Assembly: GCA_004014935.1 (NCBI GenBank)
Contig: CP025323.1
Coordinates: 1,550,001 to 1,614,000 of the forward strand
Source: Saccharomycopsis malanga
Lineage: Eukaryota > Ascomycota > Saccharomycetes > Ascoideales > Saccharomycopsidaceae
Direction of reading: 5' to 3'
DNA: 64,000 bases
Each line of letters begins with the position of its first letter. Position 1 is the stretch's first letter. Positions 10,501-20,266 of this stretch are shown here, piece after piece. The notes beneath the pieces are model-generated. The model saw nothing but the letters and a program-made list of their open reading frames with translations, did no database searches and was not told the DNA's origin. Position numbers and translations under genes: made by a program.

Positions 10501-10811
10501 TTTGCCGCAAGTCTCGCTTCAAAACCAATATCTTCTACAGCATCCTTGAGCATCTGACCGGTCACGCTGCTGTCATGGCTGATTACCGCCTGGTTCGTCA
10601 TAAGCGACACCTCCGCGCTTTCCACTCCGCTCAACGACCTGAGCTTGGCTTCAACCGACCCACTACACGCCGCACACGTCATCCCATCAATCTCCAACAT
10701 CGTCTGACTACTGGGCCCCGTAGCATCCGATAACGGAATCTGAGAGTACCCAACATCCTTCAGCGCCCGGAAAAAAGGCAACAACGTGCTCTTTTTCATT
10801 CTATTCATCAT
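7587..10811 (-). CDS. CCC2: copper-transporting P1B-type ATPase (Ccc2/ATP7-like)
   Basis: 1074 residues. Three heavy-metal-associated domains carry GMTCxxC (GMTCAAC about 43-49, GMTCSAC about 121-127, GMTCSSC about 203-209). A fourth domain-like segment (about 270-335) lacks CxxC. The P-type core has TGES (about 578), the intramembrane CPC copper site in VACPCALGLAAPTA (about 704-706), the phospho-acceptor Asp748, NDHPISK (about 792), GDGIND (about 964) and a C-terminal MSMSSVCVVTSSLRL helix. Family role: pumps Cu(I) from the cytosol into the late Golgi for multicopper oxidases, receiving copper from an Atx1-type chaperone. Oddities: the phosphorylation motif reads DKTNTLT instead of DKTGTLT, and a Gly/Pro/Asp-rich insertion (about residues 515-530) is encoded by GC-rich repeats. 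The start is the first of two adjacent ATGs. Confidence 0.93.
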   Translation of the reverse strand: MMNRMKKSTLLPFFRALKDVGYSQIPLSDATGPSSQTMLEIDGMTCAACSGSVEAKLRSLSGVESAEVSLMTNQAVISHDSSVTGQMLKDAVEDIGFEARLAANKTQTAAKEYTTVISVHGMTCSACVESVSDGLRELPGVESVQVSLLTEEAVVVHTNETYPQDVVDKVDDCGFEAELVLSSYGTEEQMLETEYVSKLAVHGMTCSSCVESVTGAIRNLTNVSNVSVSLMTEEAVVTHNGRVTALDIKNAIEECGFDADIATTGRSAAVSTMEKASIKYYGTPLEPITASHIQNRFQSVTASVDPGQQVITVSYPAEKVGIRDLYNYIRQTFAVDLLMLNANYDVTRTQLQLLSKHKETVFWRTSLVKSLVCGLPVFIMCHLIPHDMLMRYPCIIVPGLYLKDVVTLVLSTFLQFNVGRNFYIAAYKALKHGGATMDVLVVTSTTVSYVFSVYSMLVSVLLLRAAPPILLFDTSAMLFIFICLGKWLEAKAKGQTTLSLSELMKLVPQSCEIVTGPDPGPDPGSGRSPPLGDCATETETVAVDLLQRGDVVAVKPGAKVPTDALVVYGESEVNESLLTGESFPVAKKIGSEVIGGSINLTNMLYVKVVKVGLATKLSQIISLVKNAQFKKAPIQKYSDYVASRFVPAIISLALVTFVGWYVVIRSGVVGETSGLYPAIFVKNKENGVFFNALKIAISVVVVACPCALGLAAPTAIMVGTGIGAKNGILIKGGDVFETLTKVGAVLFDKTNTLTTGHMTVTETDISFDMIHSLFGLDRNDVWTLVALAEEQNDHPISKAVIRFVNSSNTYEAVDSRPKYKIVAINNVVSQGITAEFRDGQNTPISIKIGNEKLVGSTFSNSSAAHGPSTIGTCIHLVINDQYAGHLVLSDQLKPDASQIVASLQLKQIDCLMVTGDNLQISTEIGKRVNIPLANIHAQASPAEKQDIVNNIKEALPPDRKVLFIGDGINDAAAISSADIGVSFNNATDIAASAADVILLDSSLKNLLLAIDLSEKTFRTIKWNFLLASIYNIFMIPLAIIGIVNPLLAAGAMSMSSVCVVTSSLRLNSWKPPKV

Positions 10812-11149
10812 TAATATATCGTATCCTTATATTATTACTCTTCTACTACAACTTTTCTATTGGCGCTTAAACTCCTTTCAACTATGTGATGAGATGAGAT
10901 GAGCCCCAAGATTATTACCGCCAATAGAAAAAAAATTTTTCAATCCTTCGAAATTCGCTGAAAAAGCCGTCACCTAGGAAAATACCACCGCCAGACTTTT
11001 TACCACATAAAAGATCTGGCTCAACCGTATTAAAAACCTGGCAATAGTACTCTTTTAGTAGATTGTCTTATAGAATGATCCCGAACCTTAGTAATTATCT
11101 TCATAATACGCACCCCGGGATTACCCGCAAATACCTATTGGGCTAATAT
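10812..11149. other. CCC2 upstream region
   Basis: AT-rich DNA with a GATGAGATGAGATGAG run near 10888-10905 and GGCAATAGTAC-type sequence. I see no defined promoter element. Confidence 0.3.
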
Positions 11150-11430
11150 TATATATACACCGCTGGACAGGATACTCTCGGAAGAGAGAACAAGACCTGG
11201 CCGAATAGTATAGCATTCTCTCAGAGAAGAAAAAGACCTGACCGAATAGTATAGCATTCTCTCAGAAAAGAGAAAAAGACCTGACAGGCTCAAGGCTGAC
11301 TTGATTATGATTAACAGGACATTTTTGGGTATTTCCCTACTGAGTTTTACCAAGTCCCTTTAGATATAGCGCCTATATACGAAAACTGATATGTACTGGC
11401 TGAAAATATAAGATATTATTATTATATATT
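11150..11430 (+). mobile_element. family A element with internal tandem duplication
   Basis: The 3' half is typical (GAGTTTTACCAAGTCCCTTT, GATATGTACTGGC, then ATTATTATTATA). The head region has a segment of about 55 bp, AGTATAGCATTCTCTCAG plus AAAGACCTGACC-like sequence, repeated two to three times. The A-box end is lost. Confidence 0.6.
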
Positions 11431-11590
11431 GACTGAAAAGAAAATTGTTTATATCAAATTGAATATTCAGTGCGTATCATATGGTTGCCGCGTATTCCTG
11501 CATTATATCATAGAAATGGGCCAATATTTGATTATTCAATAAGTGAGAGCTTACTCTTACTCTTGTAGTTTGCTACTGTTGTTCATATTC

Positions 11591-11790
11591 AATTATTATC
11601 AATTATTATCAATTATTATCAATTATTATCAATTATTATCAATTATTATCAATTATTATCAATTATTATCAATTATTATCAATTATTATCAATTATTATC
11701 AATTATTATCAATTATTATCAATTATTATCAATTATTATCAATTATTATCAATTATTATCAATTATTATCAATTATTATCAATTATTATC
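11591..11790. repeat. decamer minisatellite AATTATTATC x20
   Basis: Twenty identical tandem copies of AATTATTATC. The reading frame INYYQLLSI across it is a by-product of the repeat and is not taken as a gene. Confidence 0.95.
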
Positions 11791-12029
11791 ATTTTAACCT
11801 ACAAGTTCTAACAATTAAGGTTCTAAATTAAAAATGCATAGTCTCTGAAGTATCGGTATTGCCAGTGATCTCGGTATGGACGTTGCTGGTGTCATCATCA
11901 GTATGGTTTCTACTTGGTACCACGGTGTCGGCAGTAATAACATTGGTAAGTTTGGCTGTGAATTGGGTTTTGGTTATTTAACAAGTCATATTTGCTTGTC
12001 CTTCTTTATACAAATAGCAAACAACAGCT

Positions 12030-12850
12030 GTATCAATTGCCAAAATATACTCTCAAAAAGTAAAGATATTCAAAAATATGCATATATGCCTTACAATTTC
12101 CAAGTGGCCAAGTTGGTTAGGCCATGCGCCACACAAAATAGTGCAGAATAGTGCAGAAAATCAAGTGTGGCGTTCCTCACTTGAGGTTTTTTGACTCGAT
12201 TCGCACTCTTCACGTTTTGGAGTAATCATCAAACGTTTTATCGAATCAAATCAATGTTATCCTGGCTATTTTGATTTGAAAAAACATACTATAACATCCT
12301 GAATTTTTTTGCTATATTATGGTACTATTTCTAGTAAAAACCTTTAGCTTTGCGCATAAATATTCGATATAATAGAAAATTGTCAATTTTGACAAACCGT
12401 TGATTCTCATAAATCATATCCTAGAGTCTTTACAGCAAAGAAAATACCATACAAAAATTATAGTTATATACTCTTAAAGTTCTGCAGTTTGATATCATGT
12501 AGTTTGTTTTGATATTGGACTTTTACACAATATTAAACAGTGAAAAAGTATCAAAATATCAAATAATTTGCTAAAATCAGGTTTTTCACGTCTCAGAGAG
12601 ACTCCCTTTATTCATTAACACTATCCCATAGTTTTTGATTGCTTTGAGGTTTTTTTTGTGTTTTATCTAGTACGTAAATGGGCTTTTATTTCAAATGAAC
12701 ACGTATCTGAATGGCTAAAAAAGCTATTGTTGATTATAGATTCTTAAAGGGACTTATAATTGATAATAACCACTCAATATTGTCAAACTAGCATATCCAA
12801 ACTGCCTTTACACATTGATATGTACCGGGCTTGAAATACAAAATATTATT
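12030..12850 (+). mobile_element. family B repeat, copy 2, fused to a family A tail
   Basis: Starts with the upstream segment TTGCCAAAATATACTCTCAA, then the tRNA-like TGGCCAAGTTGGTTAGGCC, AATAGTGC repeats, CAAGTGTGGCGTTCCTCAC, the B-box-like GACTCGATTCGC and the shared body. At about 12808, where the body should continue into TATTGAATATTTTATGGGGC, it instead reads CATTGATATGTACCGGGCTT and AAATATTATT, which is a family A tail. The copy is therefore a B-A chimera or a B copy truncated by A. Confidence 0.65.
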
Positions 12851-14680
12851 AATTAAAAAGTATAGTTGCCAACTGATGATAATTACCTTGTACAGCATTT
12901 TCTTTTGAAATACATAGTTTTTTACCAAAAACACTTCAATAATAGTCAGTCGTAAAGGTTGTTTCATTTATCAGTAATAGCCAATAATTGGTGTCGAATA
13001 ATGACTTTCAATTGACTATAAGCATCTATTTTGGACTTTGGAATATTTCGTTGTCGTTAAGCATCACAGAATTGCAATATTAGATAGTAAACTGCCTTCT
13101 GATAAATGTTTTTATTGAGATTCCCAACTACTGACAAATTTTAATTCTAGAATTTTTTGTTAAAAATGACAATTATATCTTCAGGATTTTAACAGAGTAA
13201 ATATAATGTAATAATGGCGAAAGTGTTTTTATATTTTCATTTCATTACAAAAACTCATTTGAACAGTTTAAGATCCACACTCATTTAGAGGTTTATTAAC
13301 TTGAAAAGTGTTAGCAGAAGCCATACCTAACGATTTGTCAAAATCATCAAAAACACTATTTGCTGGCAATTTTCAACATACAAAATATGAATTCTTTTAT
13401 TAGAAGTCAATTAAAAACAAAAACTGCTTTTACTGCTTTTACTACAAGTCATTCAATGGTAGTTTTTGCTGTATACATTTTTAAAATTACTACATCTCGT
13501 ATTAGCATGTACGTGTCGTATTAGATCAACAAATGTTCAAAAAAGTATCATAACAACGAATACACACCTGATTTATTGTATGAAAGTGTATAAAATACCT
13601 GTAGAGTTGGTAGAGGTTGGATTTTACATCATTATTCACCTGTTAAAATGGAATAAACATGTATTCAACTCGTTTGTTACTTTATGCCTGGGATGTCTGC
13701 CAGAATAGCTATCAATCATGCAGTTTGACCTTAGATATGCACTAAAATATTTTATAATCAACATGATTACTAGTACGACAGTTGAGGAGTACAGAAATTG
13801 CAGTAGAAGACAGTTTAAATGTGTTAAAACCATTTGCTATCAATGTCTAAGAAAAACGCCCGGATTGGTTGGCAAGTCTTACATAGATGTTGGTATTTAT
13901 AAAGGATGAGAGGTTTCCGAAAGTATTATTGCAAGGATATCTATTTTTCTTCACGTTTATCTTGACAACAAGGATTAAGTTTGGAAATGATCTTAAAGAT
14001 GTTTATTTTCTCGTACCAGACCAGTCCGCTTTGGAATTTTACTCGTTATCGAGAGGGTTGAATATCTAAAACAGGACCATTTGTCAGTTACAATGTACTA
14101 AAGTTGCAAAAGAATGCCAGGGGCCGTCAATCAGCCATATTACTGCTTTTAGAATCATCTAGTAGCTACTCAGGGTGTATTATGAGGAATATTGGAAAAA
14201 AATCAAACTTTTTTTTGTATATAAACTAGTTGAATAACCCAAATGCTCAGCATTTGATAAACTCAAGTTATATTCTCTTTATACAAGCAGAATCTGTCAG
14301 GGAAATGAAGTTATCAACTAGCCACATTCTGATTATCGGCTAAATTGCTGTTTTGCAAGTCTGATACAGGCATGCATAAAATACTATAGGTTTCCCAATG
14401 CGGGGGGGGGGGGCTCATATGATCGGCACAGATCAACATGCACTGATTGCAGTTCAAGGCATCAATGCAGTGTTTGAGACTGTATTGTCATATATATGGT
14501 GATAAACGTTAGATATTTTGCAAGATTCCATTATTATTTGTCAGCAGAGATTACAGGATGAGGGCCCCTTGAAGTGATTCACCTGTAACTGATTTGGTTT
14601 TTATGCAAGGGAATGTCATGGAAAGAATAGGGAGAAAGATTTATTGTTTGAAGGGAAAATGAGCAATGATTGAGCTTGAT
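12851..14680. other. gene-free AT-rich stretch
   Basis: No gene is supported. Short overlapping ORFs at 13466-14069 have a somewhat protein-like end (LKDVYFLVPDQSALEFYSL) but no recognisable domain, and they may be remnants. A run of 12 G lies at 14402-14413, which is conspicuous in this AT-rich context. Confidence 0.4.
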
Positions 14681-15700
14681 TAGAATGTTTAATGGTAAAA
14701 TGTGAGAGATTGTATAATATTAGATTGTTTAAAGGTAAACTGTGAGAGATTGTTTAATATTAGATTGTTTAAAGGTAAACTGTGAGAGATTGTATAATAT
14801 TAGATTATTTAGTGGTAAAATGTGAGAGATTGTATAATATTAGATTGTTTAAAGGTAAACTGTGAGAGATTGTTTAATATTTGATTATTTAATGGTAAAA
14901 TGTGAGAGATTGTATAATATTAGATTATTTAGTGGTAAAATGTGAGAGATTGTATAATATTAGATTGTTTAAAGGTAAACTGTGAGAGATTGTTTAATAT
15001 TTGATTATTTAATGGTAAAATGTGAGAGATTGTTTAATATTAGATTATTTAGTGGTAAAATGTGAGAGATTGTATAATATTAGATTGTTTAAAGGTAAAC
15101 TGTGAGAGATTGTTTAATATTTGATTATTTAATGGTAAAATGTGAGAGATTGTATAATATTAGATTATTTAGTGGTAAAATGTGAGAGATTGTATAATAT
15201 TAGATTGTTTAAAGGTAAACTGTGAGAGATTGTTTAATATTTGATTATTTAATGGTAAAATGTGAGAGATTGTTTAATATTAGATTATTTAGTGGTAAAA
15301 TGTGAGAGATTGTATAATATTAGATTGTTTAAAGGTAAACTGTGAGAGATTGTTTAATATTTGATTATTTAATGGTAAAATGTGAGAGATTGTATAATAT
15401 TAGATTATTTAATGATAAAATTTGAAAGATTGTTTAATATTAGATTATTTAACGGTAAAATATCAAAGATTGTTTAATATTAGATTATTTAGTGGTAAAA
15501 TGTGAGAGATTATAGAACATTAGATCATTCAATGATAAAATGTGAGAGATTATAGAACATTAGATTATTTAATGATAAAATGTGAAAGATTTAGAAGAAT
15601 AGATTATTTAATGGTAAAATGTGAGAGATTATATAACATTAGATTATTTAACGGTAAAATATCAAAGATTATAGAACATTAGATTATTTAATGACAAAAT
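14680..15700. repeat. 40-bp minisatellite with higher-order structure, about 25 units
   Basis: The unit is about 40 bp, built on GATTRTTTAAWGGTAAAMTG followed by TGAGAGATTGTWTAATATT. Three variants alternate in the order 'ATTATTTAGTGG', 'ATTGTTTAAAGG ... AAACTG' and 'TTGATTATTTAATGG', which gives a 120-bp period from about 14800 to 15400. The third variant itself alternates between ending TGTATAATATT and TGTTTAATATT, which gives a 240-bp period. Units at the right end (15410-15700) are more diverged (ATCAAAG, ATAGAACATT), the usual pattern for an array that homogenises in its centre. There are no spacers, so it is not a CRISPR array. Confidence 0.95.
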
Positions 15701-15723
15701 AATACTAATAATACTAATAATAA

Positions 15724-15806
15724 CAGAGTTCTGACCACTGAGCCATACGGCCCAGTGGTATAATAATAACAGAGTTCTGACCACTGACCTTACGGCCCAG
15801 TGGTCA
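15724..15806 (-). repeat. two tandem family A head fragments
   Basis: Two copies of CAGAGTTCTGACCACTGA plus the palindromic partner CGGCCCAGTGG, at 15735-15758 and about 15781-15803, separated by TATAATAATAA. They are head-only fragments of family A at the edge of the 40-bp array. Confidence 0.6.
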
Positions 15807-16481
15807 GAGAAAGCATAATTTGTCTTATGTCTCAGAAAGAAGTCGAATCATGCAAAGGTGTGCATTTGGTTACTGAAAAACATGCAAACAGATGTGGTTG
15901 CTTGGAATATACCCAAACGAGTAATTAACCAGTGAAAAGAGTTTACAGAATAGATAACAAGCCGCAGAACAAGAGTTACCGCCAAAGTTGAGGAGAGAAA
16001 CTACGGGAATCCGGCCCTAAAGCTCCGGAAACAGCAAGAGAAGGGCCACGGTTGCCGTTTGGGAACCCACGGTCCAGTAGGCGAAAAGGCCTCGCTTGCC
16101 CTGGACAAGATATAACTCCATCACGGTATCAACACACTACCATGGAATCAGCAAGGTCACATGGTGGGAAACACAGGGGGTGCAGCGACTAGTCTGGCCA
16201 CAGGCCCTGGCACGTCGCGAGCTGCATGGCACATGCACCATGCATCATGCATGTCTCATTTAGGACGCGGACCAGGCAGATTGGACATTTTCATATATAA
16301 CAATTGGATATTTTCTTTCAATAATTTTGGGATTTTGGGAGGGTTTTTTTTTATTTTTTTTTTATTTTCTTTGAGAGTGAGTTGTGTTGCTTTATGAGAT
16401 TGGATTAACCTAGTCGTTCCTTTATTATCACTTGTCATTCCTTTATCAGTGTTAATTCCAATTTCGTAGGCAGGATACAAA
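15807..16481 (+). promoter_or_regulatory. TEC1 upstream region
   Basis: A long 5' region that is less AT-rich than its surroundings at 15990-16270. It contains GCATGGCACATGCACC and CATGCATCATGCATG elements (about 16225-16256) and a T-rich tract (about 16335-16372) before the ATG. Long, complex upstream regions are typical for morphogenesis regulators. No specific binding site is proven. Confidence 0.35.
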
Positions 16482-18554
16482 ATGGCCCCAGAAGATGGTG
16501 CGGTGAGAAAGAATCTTCCGATGATAGTAGACATTTCGATTTCGAACGACGGCCGGCAGATCTACCAGGTGCACGAGACCAGCGAGGCCGTGAGGGACGA
16601 GATGCCGGTGTCGAGATTTGCGGCCAAAAACGAGGATTGTGGGCGCACCAAGCGGAGATATTCCTCGGTGGAGACCGGAGTTGACGAGGAGCTGTGCAAA
16701 TTGGCCAAATTTGCTGCCGAAAGCAGTGGGCACAGCAGTGGACACAGCAGTGGACACAGCAGGGCCACAGCGGAGGACGAGAGCGAGGTGTGGGGCCCGG
16801 ATGTCGAGGCGGCTTTCGAAGAGGCCTTGCGGATCATTCCCAAGAACGGCTTGAGCAAGATCAAAGTGAGTGGCCGGTCGTGTGGCCGGAACGAGTTGAT
16901 TTCCGACTACATTTTGCAGAAAACAGGCAAGTTGCGCACCAGAAAGCAGGTCAGCTCGCATATCCAGGTGATCAAGAACTTGAAGAAGAACAGCAGCGTC
17001 ATCCAGCTCATCAAAGACGGCCCGGCCGACACGGACTCGTTGGCCAAGTTTGAGCAGGTCTTTTCGAAGATTACGTTCCAGAAATCGATGGGCGACACGC
17101 TGGTGGTTGGCAGCTTGTTGAATGTCAACAAAAAGCCAAAGAGAAGAATGCCATACGGTGCCAAGAACATCTGTGAGGTCGGATTGAACGGGTTTGGCAT
17201 GGAATGCTGTGCCATGCGCTTGTCTGTCTTGAAATCCAAGGAGTTTGACGCCAATTTGAAGTTGAAAAGCAATGCCAACATCTCGTCACGCTTCCCAGGC
17301 TTGTTTGACATGTTCAACGGGCCCAGTTGCATCCCGTCGTTGCACGGAATGTGCAAAATCAACTTGCCGGCCCAATTCAGCGCCGAATCCAACAAACTCG
17401 AGCATTACAACACCCACATAAGCCTCTCGTTGAAAGGATTGTCCCTCGACGAGTCCAGCTGGTCTGTTCTCACCGTCATCTACTCGTTTGGCCACGAGGT
17501 GGTCAGATTGACCGATTTGGCACTTGTGGAGTCCCAGCAGGTCCACTGTGGTGTGAAAAATGCAAATCTCAAGATCAAGTTCGCCCCAGAGTTCTGGAAC
17601 GCCTTCTTCACTTCGTTCGACAACTCCAACGAGAAAAACGACGACAAGCACAAAGACGTGGCCATCAGAGCGATCACCATCAAGCAGATTGTCTTCAAAA
17701 ACAACTACGACTGCCACGACCCTTCAAACGGCCCTACCAACATTTTGAAGAAGGATATCCGCTCTATCATCTTGTGGGAGTTTCTCAGAGTAAAAGACCC
17801 TGCCCAGGCTTTGACAACCATTCGAAAAATCCATCTTATTAGCCCTGTTGCCAATTCTGCGCCAATTGCAAACCCAATTGCCAATTCTGTGCCAATTGCA
17901 AATCCAATTGCCAACCCAATTGCAAACCCAATTGCCGTCAACACAAATTACACCCATCAGCAGCTCCAATATACCCCTTGTAACACTCCCGCTCCCCCAT
18001 TGAGCCAGTCTCCTTTGGCAAACTTGCAACAACAGGAAGATCTAATCTCCAGATTGGAATCTCCAATCGATATCAACAACTTTTATCAAAACATCCCTTA
18101 CAATGATATCATGGCTAACATGCTACTCTGCAACTTTGATCCTCTCAGCAAAAACTATGCTCCTGTGCCAAAGAAAATGTACAATATGGAATCCGCTAAT
18201 TTGTTAGGCCTGTTTGAATCCGTCATGTCTGACAATGCCTTTGATTTGAATACCAGCAATGACATTGAATCATCAAACGAGTCCAATGTCTCTTTCAACT
18301 CGGATTTCTCCTTGAATTCCTCCAGTGGAACCAGTAATGACTCTACAAACACCTCTGTATACTCACAGCATCTTGCAAATTTGAATGGAAATGCAAATTT
18401 AAATGGAAATGCCAATTTAAATCCAAATTTGGTATTACTGAACAAACCATCCCAACTGAACAATTTCACTCCTAACATTTACGACTTTGCTTTTGACCAA
18501 AAGCCATCCTTCAAGACCGATTCCTTCGCTAATCCCGAAGAATTGATCTGGTAA
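16482..18554 (+). CDS. TEC1: TEA/ATTS-domain transcription factor (Tec1/AbaA family)
   Basis: 690 residues. The TEA DNA-binding domain spans about 103-170: it begins VWGPDVEAAFEEALRIIP, continues through KIKVSGRSCGRNELISDYI and ends with RKQVSSHIQVIKN, the recognition-helix signature. Tec1 binds CATTC-type sites and, with Ste12 in S. cerevisiae or alone in Candida, drives filamentous growth and biofilm genes. Upstream of the domain is a GHSS repeat. The C-terminal half is low in complexity: a run of NPIAN/NSAPIAN repeats at about 455-485, then Asn/Ser-rich sequence with ANLNGN repeats near 630-645, typical of yeast activation regions. Size is close to C. albicans Tec1 and longer than S. cerevisiae Tec1. 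The ATG follows a leader with no nearby in-frame alternative. Confidence 0.92.
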   Translation: MAPEDGAVRKNLPMIVDISISNDGRQIYQVHETSEAVRDEMPVSRFAAKNEDCGRTKRRYSSVETGVDEELCKLAKFAAESSGHSSGHSSGHSRATAEDESEVWGPDVEAAFEEALRIIPKNGLSKIKVSGRSCGRNELISDYILQKTGKLRTRKQVSSHIQVIKNLKKNSSVIQLIKDGPADTDSLAKFEQVFSKITFQKSMGDTLVVGSLLNVNKKPKRRMPYGAKNICEVGLNGFGMECCAMRLSVLKSKEFDANLKLKSNANISSRFPGLFDMFNGPSCIPSLHGMCKINLPAQFSAESNKLEHYNTHISLSLKGLSLDESSWSVLTVIYSFGHEVVRLTDLALVESQQVHCGVKNANLKIKFAPEFWNAFFTSFDNSNEKNDDKHKDVAIRAITIKQIVFKNNYDCHDPSNGPTNILKKDIRSIILWEFLRVKDPAQALTTIRKIHLISPVANSAPIANPIANSVPIANPIANPIANPIAVNTNYTHQQLQYTPCNTPAPPLSQSPLANLQQQEDLISRLESPIDINNFYQNIPYNDIMANMLLCNFDPLSKNYAPVPKKMYNMESANLLGLFESVMSDNAFDLNTSNDIESSNESNVSFNSDFSLNSSSGTSNDSTNTSVYSQHLANLNGNANLNGNANLNPNLVLLNKPSQLNNFTPNIYDFAFDQKPSFKTDSFANPEELIW

Positions 18555-18958
18555 ATGCTGCTGGGTGTTGTTCTTTACTCTTTGGTCTCTTCATTTCTCT
18601 TCCTTTTGCTTTCACTGTGTCTATCAACACACACAACTTGTTTCTACTCATCCAATAGCTCCTACTCTACTAAATCTCATTGCGGTTTCTTTCTGTTGGA
18701 AATTCTACCCTCTCTTGCCTATTCTTACGGCTTTTTATCATTTTTTAGAATCTTCTTAGATATTACTTCCTGGTGGTCTGTTTTTATTTTTACATTTTTT
18801 ACTCTCACAAATCTTTCATGTCAACCATTTTTGAATTTGATATTCTCAAATGTCCTCTTGGTGTTCGATTCTTTTGCCTCTTTTGTTTTCGAACTAGCCT
18901 GTTTCAATCAGTTATTATACGTTTACTTTTACCTTCCCGTAGTCAATATACATCCAAA
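18555..18958 (+). other. pyrimidine-rich 3' flank of TEC1
   Basis: A T/C-rich stretch directly after the TEC1 stop. An ORF of 145 codons starts with ATG immediately after the stop codon and encodes a hydrophobic peptide, but it runs into the family A element at 18960 and its hydrophobicity follows from T-rich codons. I read it as 3' UTR. Confidence 0.4.
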
Positions 18959-18959
18959 T

Positions 18960-19135
18960 AACCACTGGGCCATTTGGCTCAGCAGTCAGTAACAAGAGAA
19001 AAAAGACCTAACATGAACACGGATGAGAATATTATGATGGGCATTATTGGGCTTTACCAAGTCCCCTTAGACAGAGCGCGTATATACGAAACTGACATCT
19101 ACTGGGCTTGAAATATACTATTATTATTATTTATA
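18960..19135 (+). mobile_element. family A element, shortened
   Basis: Head CCACTGGGCC / GGCTCAGCAG at 18962-18985, AAAAAAGACCTAACATGAAC, then directly GGGCTTTACCAAGTCCCC, CGAAACTGACATCTACTGGG and ACTATTATTATT. The middle is deleted relative to the copy at 1421. It lies downstream of TEC1 in the same orientation. Confidence 0.65.
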
Positions 19136-19199
19136 TCTAGATACGTTTGCCAATGATAAACCAACATTGTACCACATATAAACAATCTTTTTCAGTCTG

Positions 19200-19955
19200 A
19201 GGTTCCTTTACAATACAATTTAGGGACCACATTATGCTTTACTGAGCCCCATAAAATATTAATGTGTAACGGCAGCTCAACTATGCTAGTTTGACAACAT
19301 ATAATGGTTATTATCAATTGCAACACCCTCTAAGAACCTACAATAAACAATAATTTTTTCAACCCTTCAGATACCCGTTTTTTTGGAACAAACCTCATTC
19401 AGATCCTAATGGAAGCACAAATTAAACTAACAGCAATCAAAATTTATGGAACAGAGTCAAGAGATAAAGGGAGTCTCTCTGAGAGGCATGAGTTTCAACA
19501 AAATGATACTTTCTCACTATTTACAAATATGTAATAGCCAAATCTCAGACCAAAGTGCATTCTACAAAACTTTAGGATTTAAATAGTGTAGTAACAAAGT
19601 TTTTGTATGGTTTGTTTTGCTGTAAAGACTTTAGAGTATGACTTGAAAGAATCAACTTTTTTGACAAGATTGACAATTTTGCGTTATATCAAGTATTTAT
19701 TTGAAAATCTGACTTTTTTCATTACGAATAGTACCAACATATAGCAAAAAAATTCAAAATGTTAGTTTATGTTTTGTCAACTTGAAAAAGTCTGGATATC
19801 TCTGACTTATTTGCATAAAACGTTTAATGACTACTCCAAAACGACAAGAGCGCGAATCGAGTCCCAAACCCCAAAGTGAGGAACGCCACACTTGTTTTTA
19901 GTGGCGCATGGTGGCGAATGATGGCTCAACCAACTCGGCCACCTGACAATAGTAA
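19200..19955 (-). mobile_element. family B repeat, copy 3
   Basis: A minus-strand copy. In plus orientation it shows ACATTATGCTTTACTGAGCC, GCTAGTTTGACAACATATAA, the complement of the B-box segment (GCGAATCGAGTCCC), AAGTGAGGAACGCCACACTT and CAACCAACTCGGCCACC. It is the subtype with duplicated GCGCATGRTGG rather than AATAGTGC. A family A tail abuts its 5' end. Confidence 0.65.
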
Positions 19956-19959
19956 AGCA

Positions 19960-20100
19960 TATAGACACATATTATATTTCAAGCCCAGTAAATATCAGTT
20001 TCATATATACACTATGTTTAAAGGCACTTGGTAAAGCCCCCTGATTTCCATCACAATATCCTCACCCGTGTTCCTGTGAGCCAAATGGCCCAGTGGCTAC
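19960..20100 (-). mobile_element. family A element, short copy
   Basis: Minus-strand tail (ATATTATATTTCAAGCCCAG), GGCACTTGGTAAAGCCCC, and a head ending TGAGCCAAATGGCCCAGTGG. Most of the central part is missing. It lies directly upstream (5') of the reversed family B copy 3. Confidence 0.6.
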
Positions 20101-20266
20101 GGCCCAGATATATTCATGTAGATTCATGTATGGCCATGCACCAACATGCACCAGTATTTTAGGCGTGCGATGAAGAAAATTTTAAAATGCTGAAAAATTT
20201 CAGCCAACTGGAGCTTTGGACATAAAGGAGAGAATATTGATAGAAACAGTACATTTTACTGGAGAG
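20101..20266 (+). promoter_or_regulatory. upstream region of the PPR gene
   Basis: Contains ATTCATGTAGATTCATGTAT and GGCCATGCACCAACATGCAC at about 20115-20155, roughly 120 bp before the ATG. Related GCATG/TGCAT elements precede several other genes in the window. Confidence 0.3.

Noticed and set aside
11543-11797. ORF of repeated INYYQLLS
   Set aside because: Translation of a perfect decamer array; every frame is periodic.
11820-11960. Short ORF followed by GTAAGT (possible exon)
   Set aside because: About 24 codons, then a donor-like site, but no acceptor or second exon in frame is evident; the minus frame looks equally Thr/Asp-rich, so it is at best a remnant.
13466-14069. Overlapping ORFs of 60-80 codons
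   Set aside because: No domains, different frames and strands, and AT-rich composition; no gene can be supported.
14680-15700. CRISPR-like array of regularly spaced repeats
   Set aside because: Units are contiguous with no unique spacers, and the host is a eukaryote; it is a minisatellite.
18555-18992. 145-codon ORF directly after TEC1
   Set aside because: T-rich 3' UTR giving hydrophobic residues; it ends inside a family A element and resembles no membrane protein.
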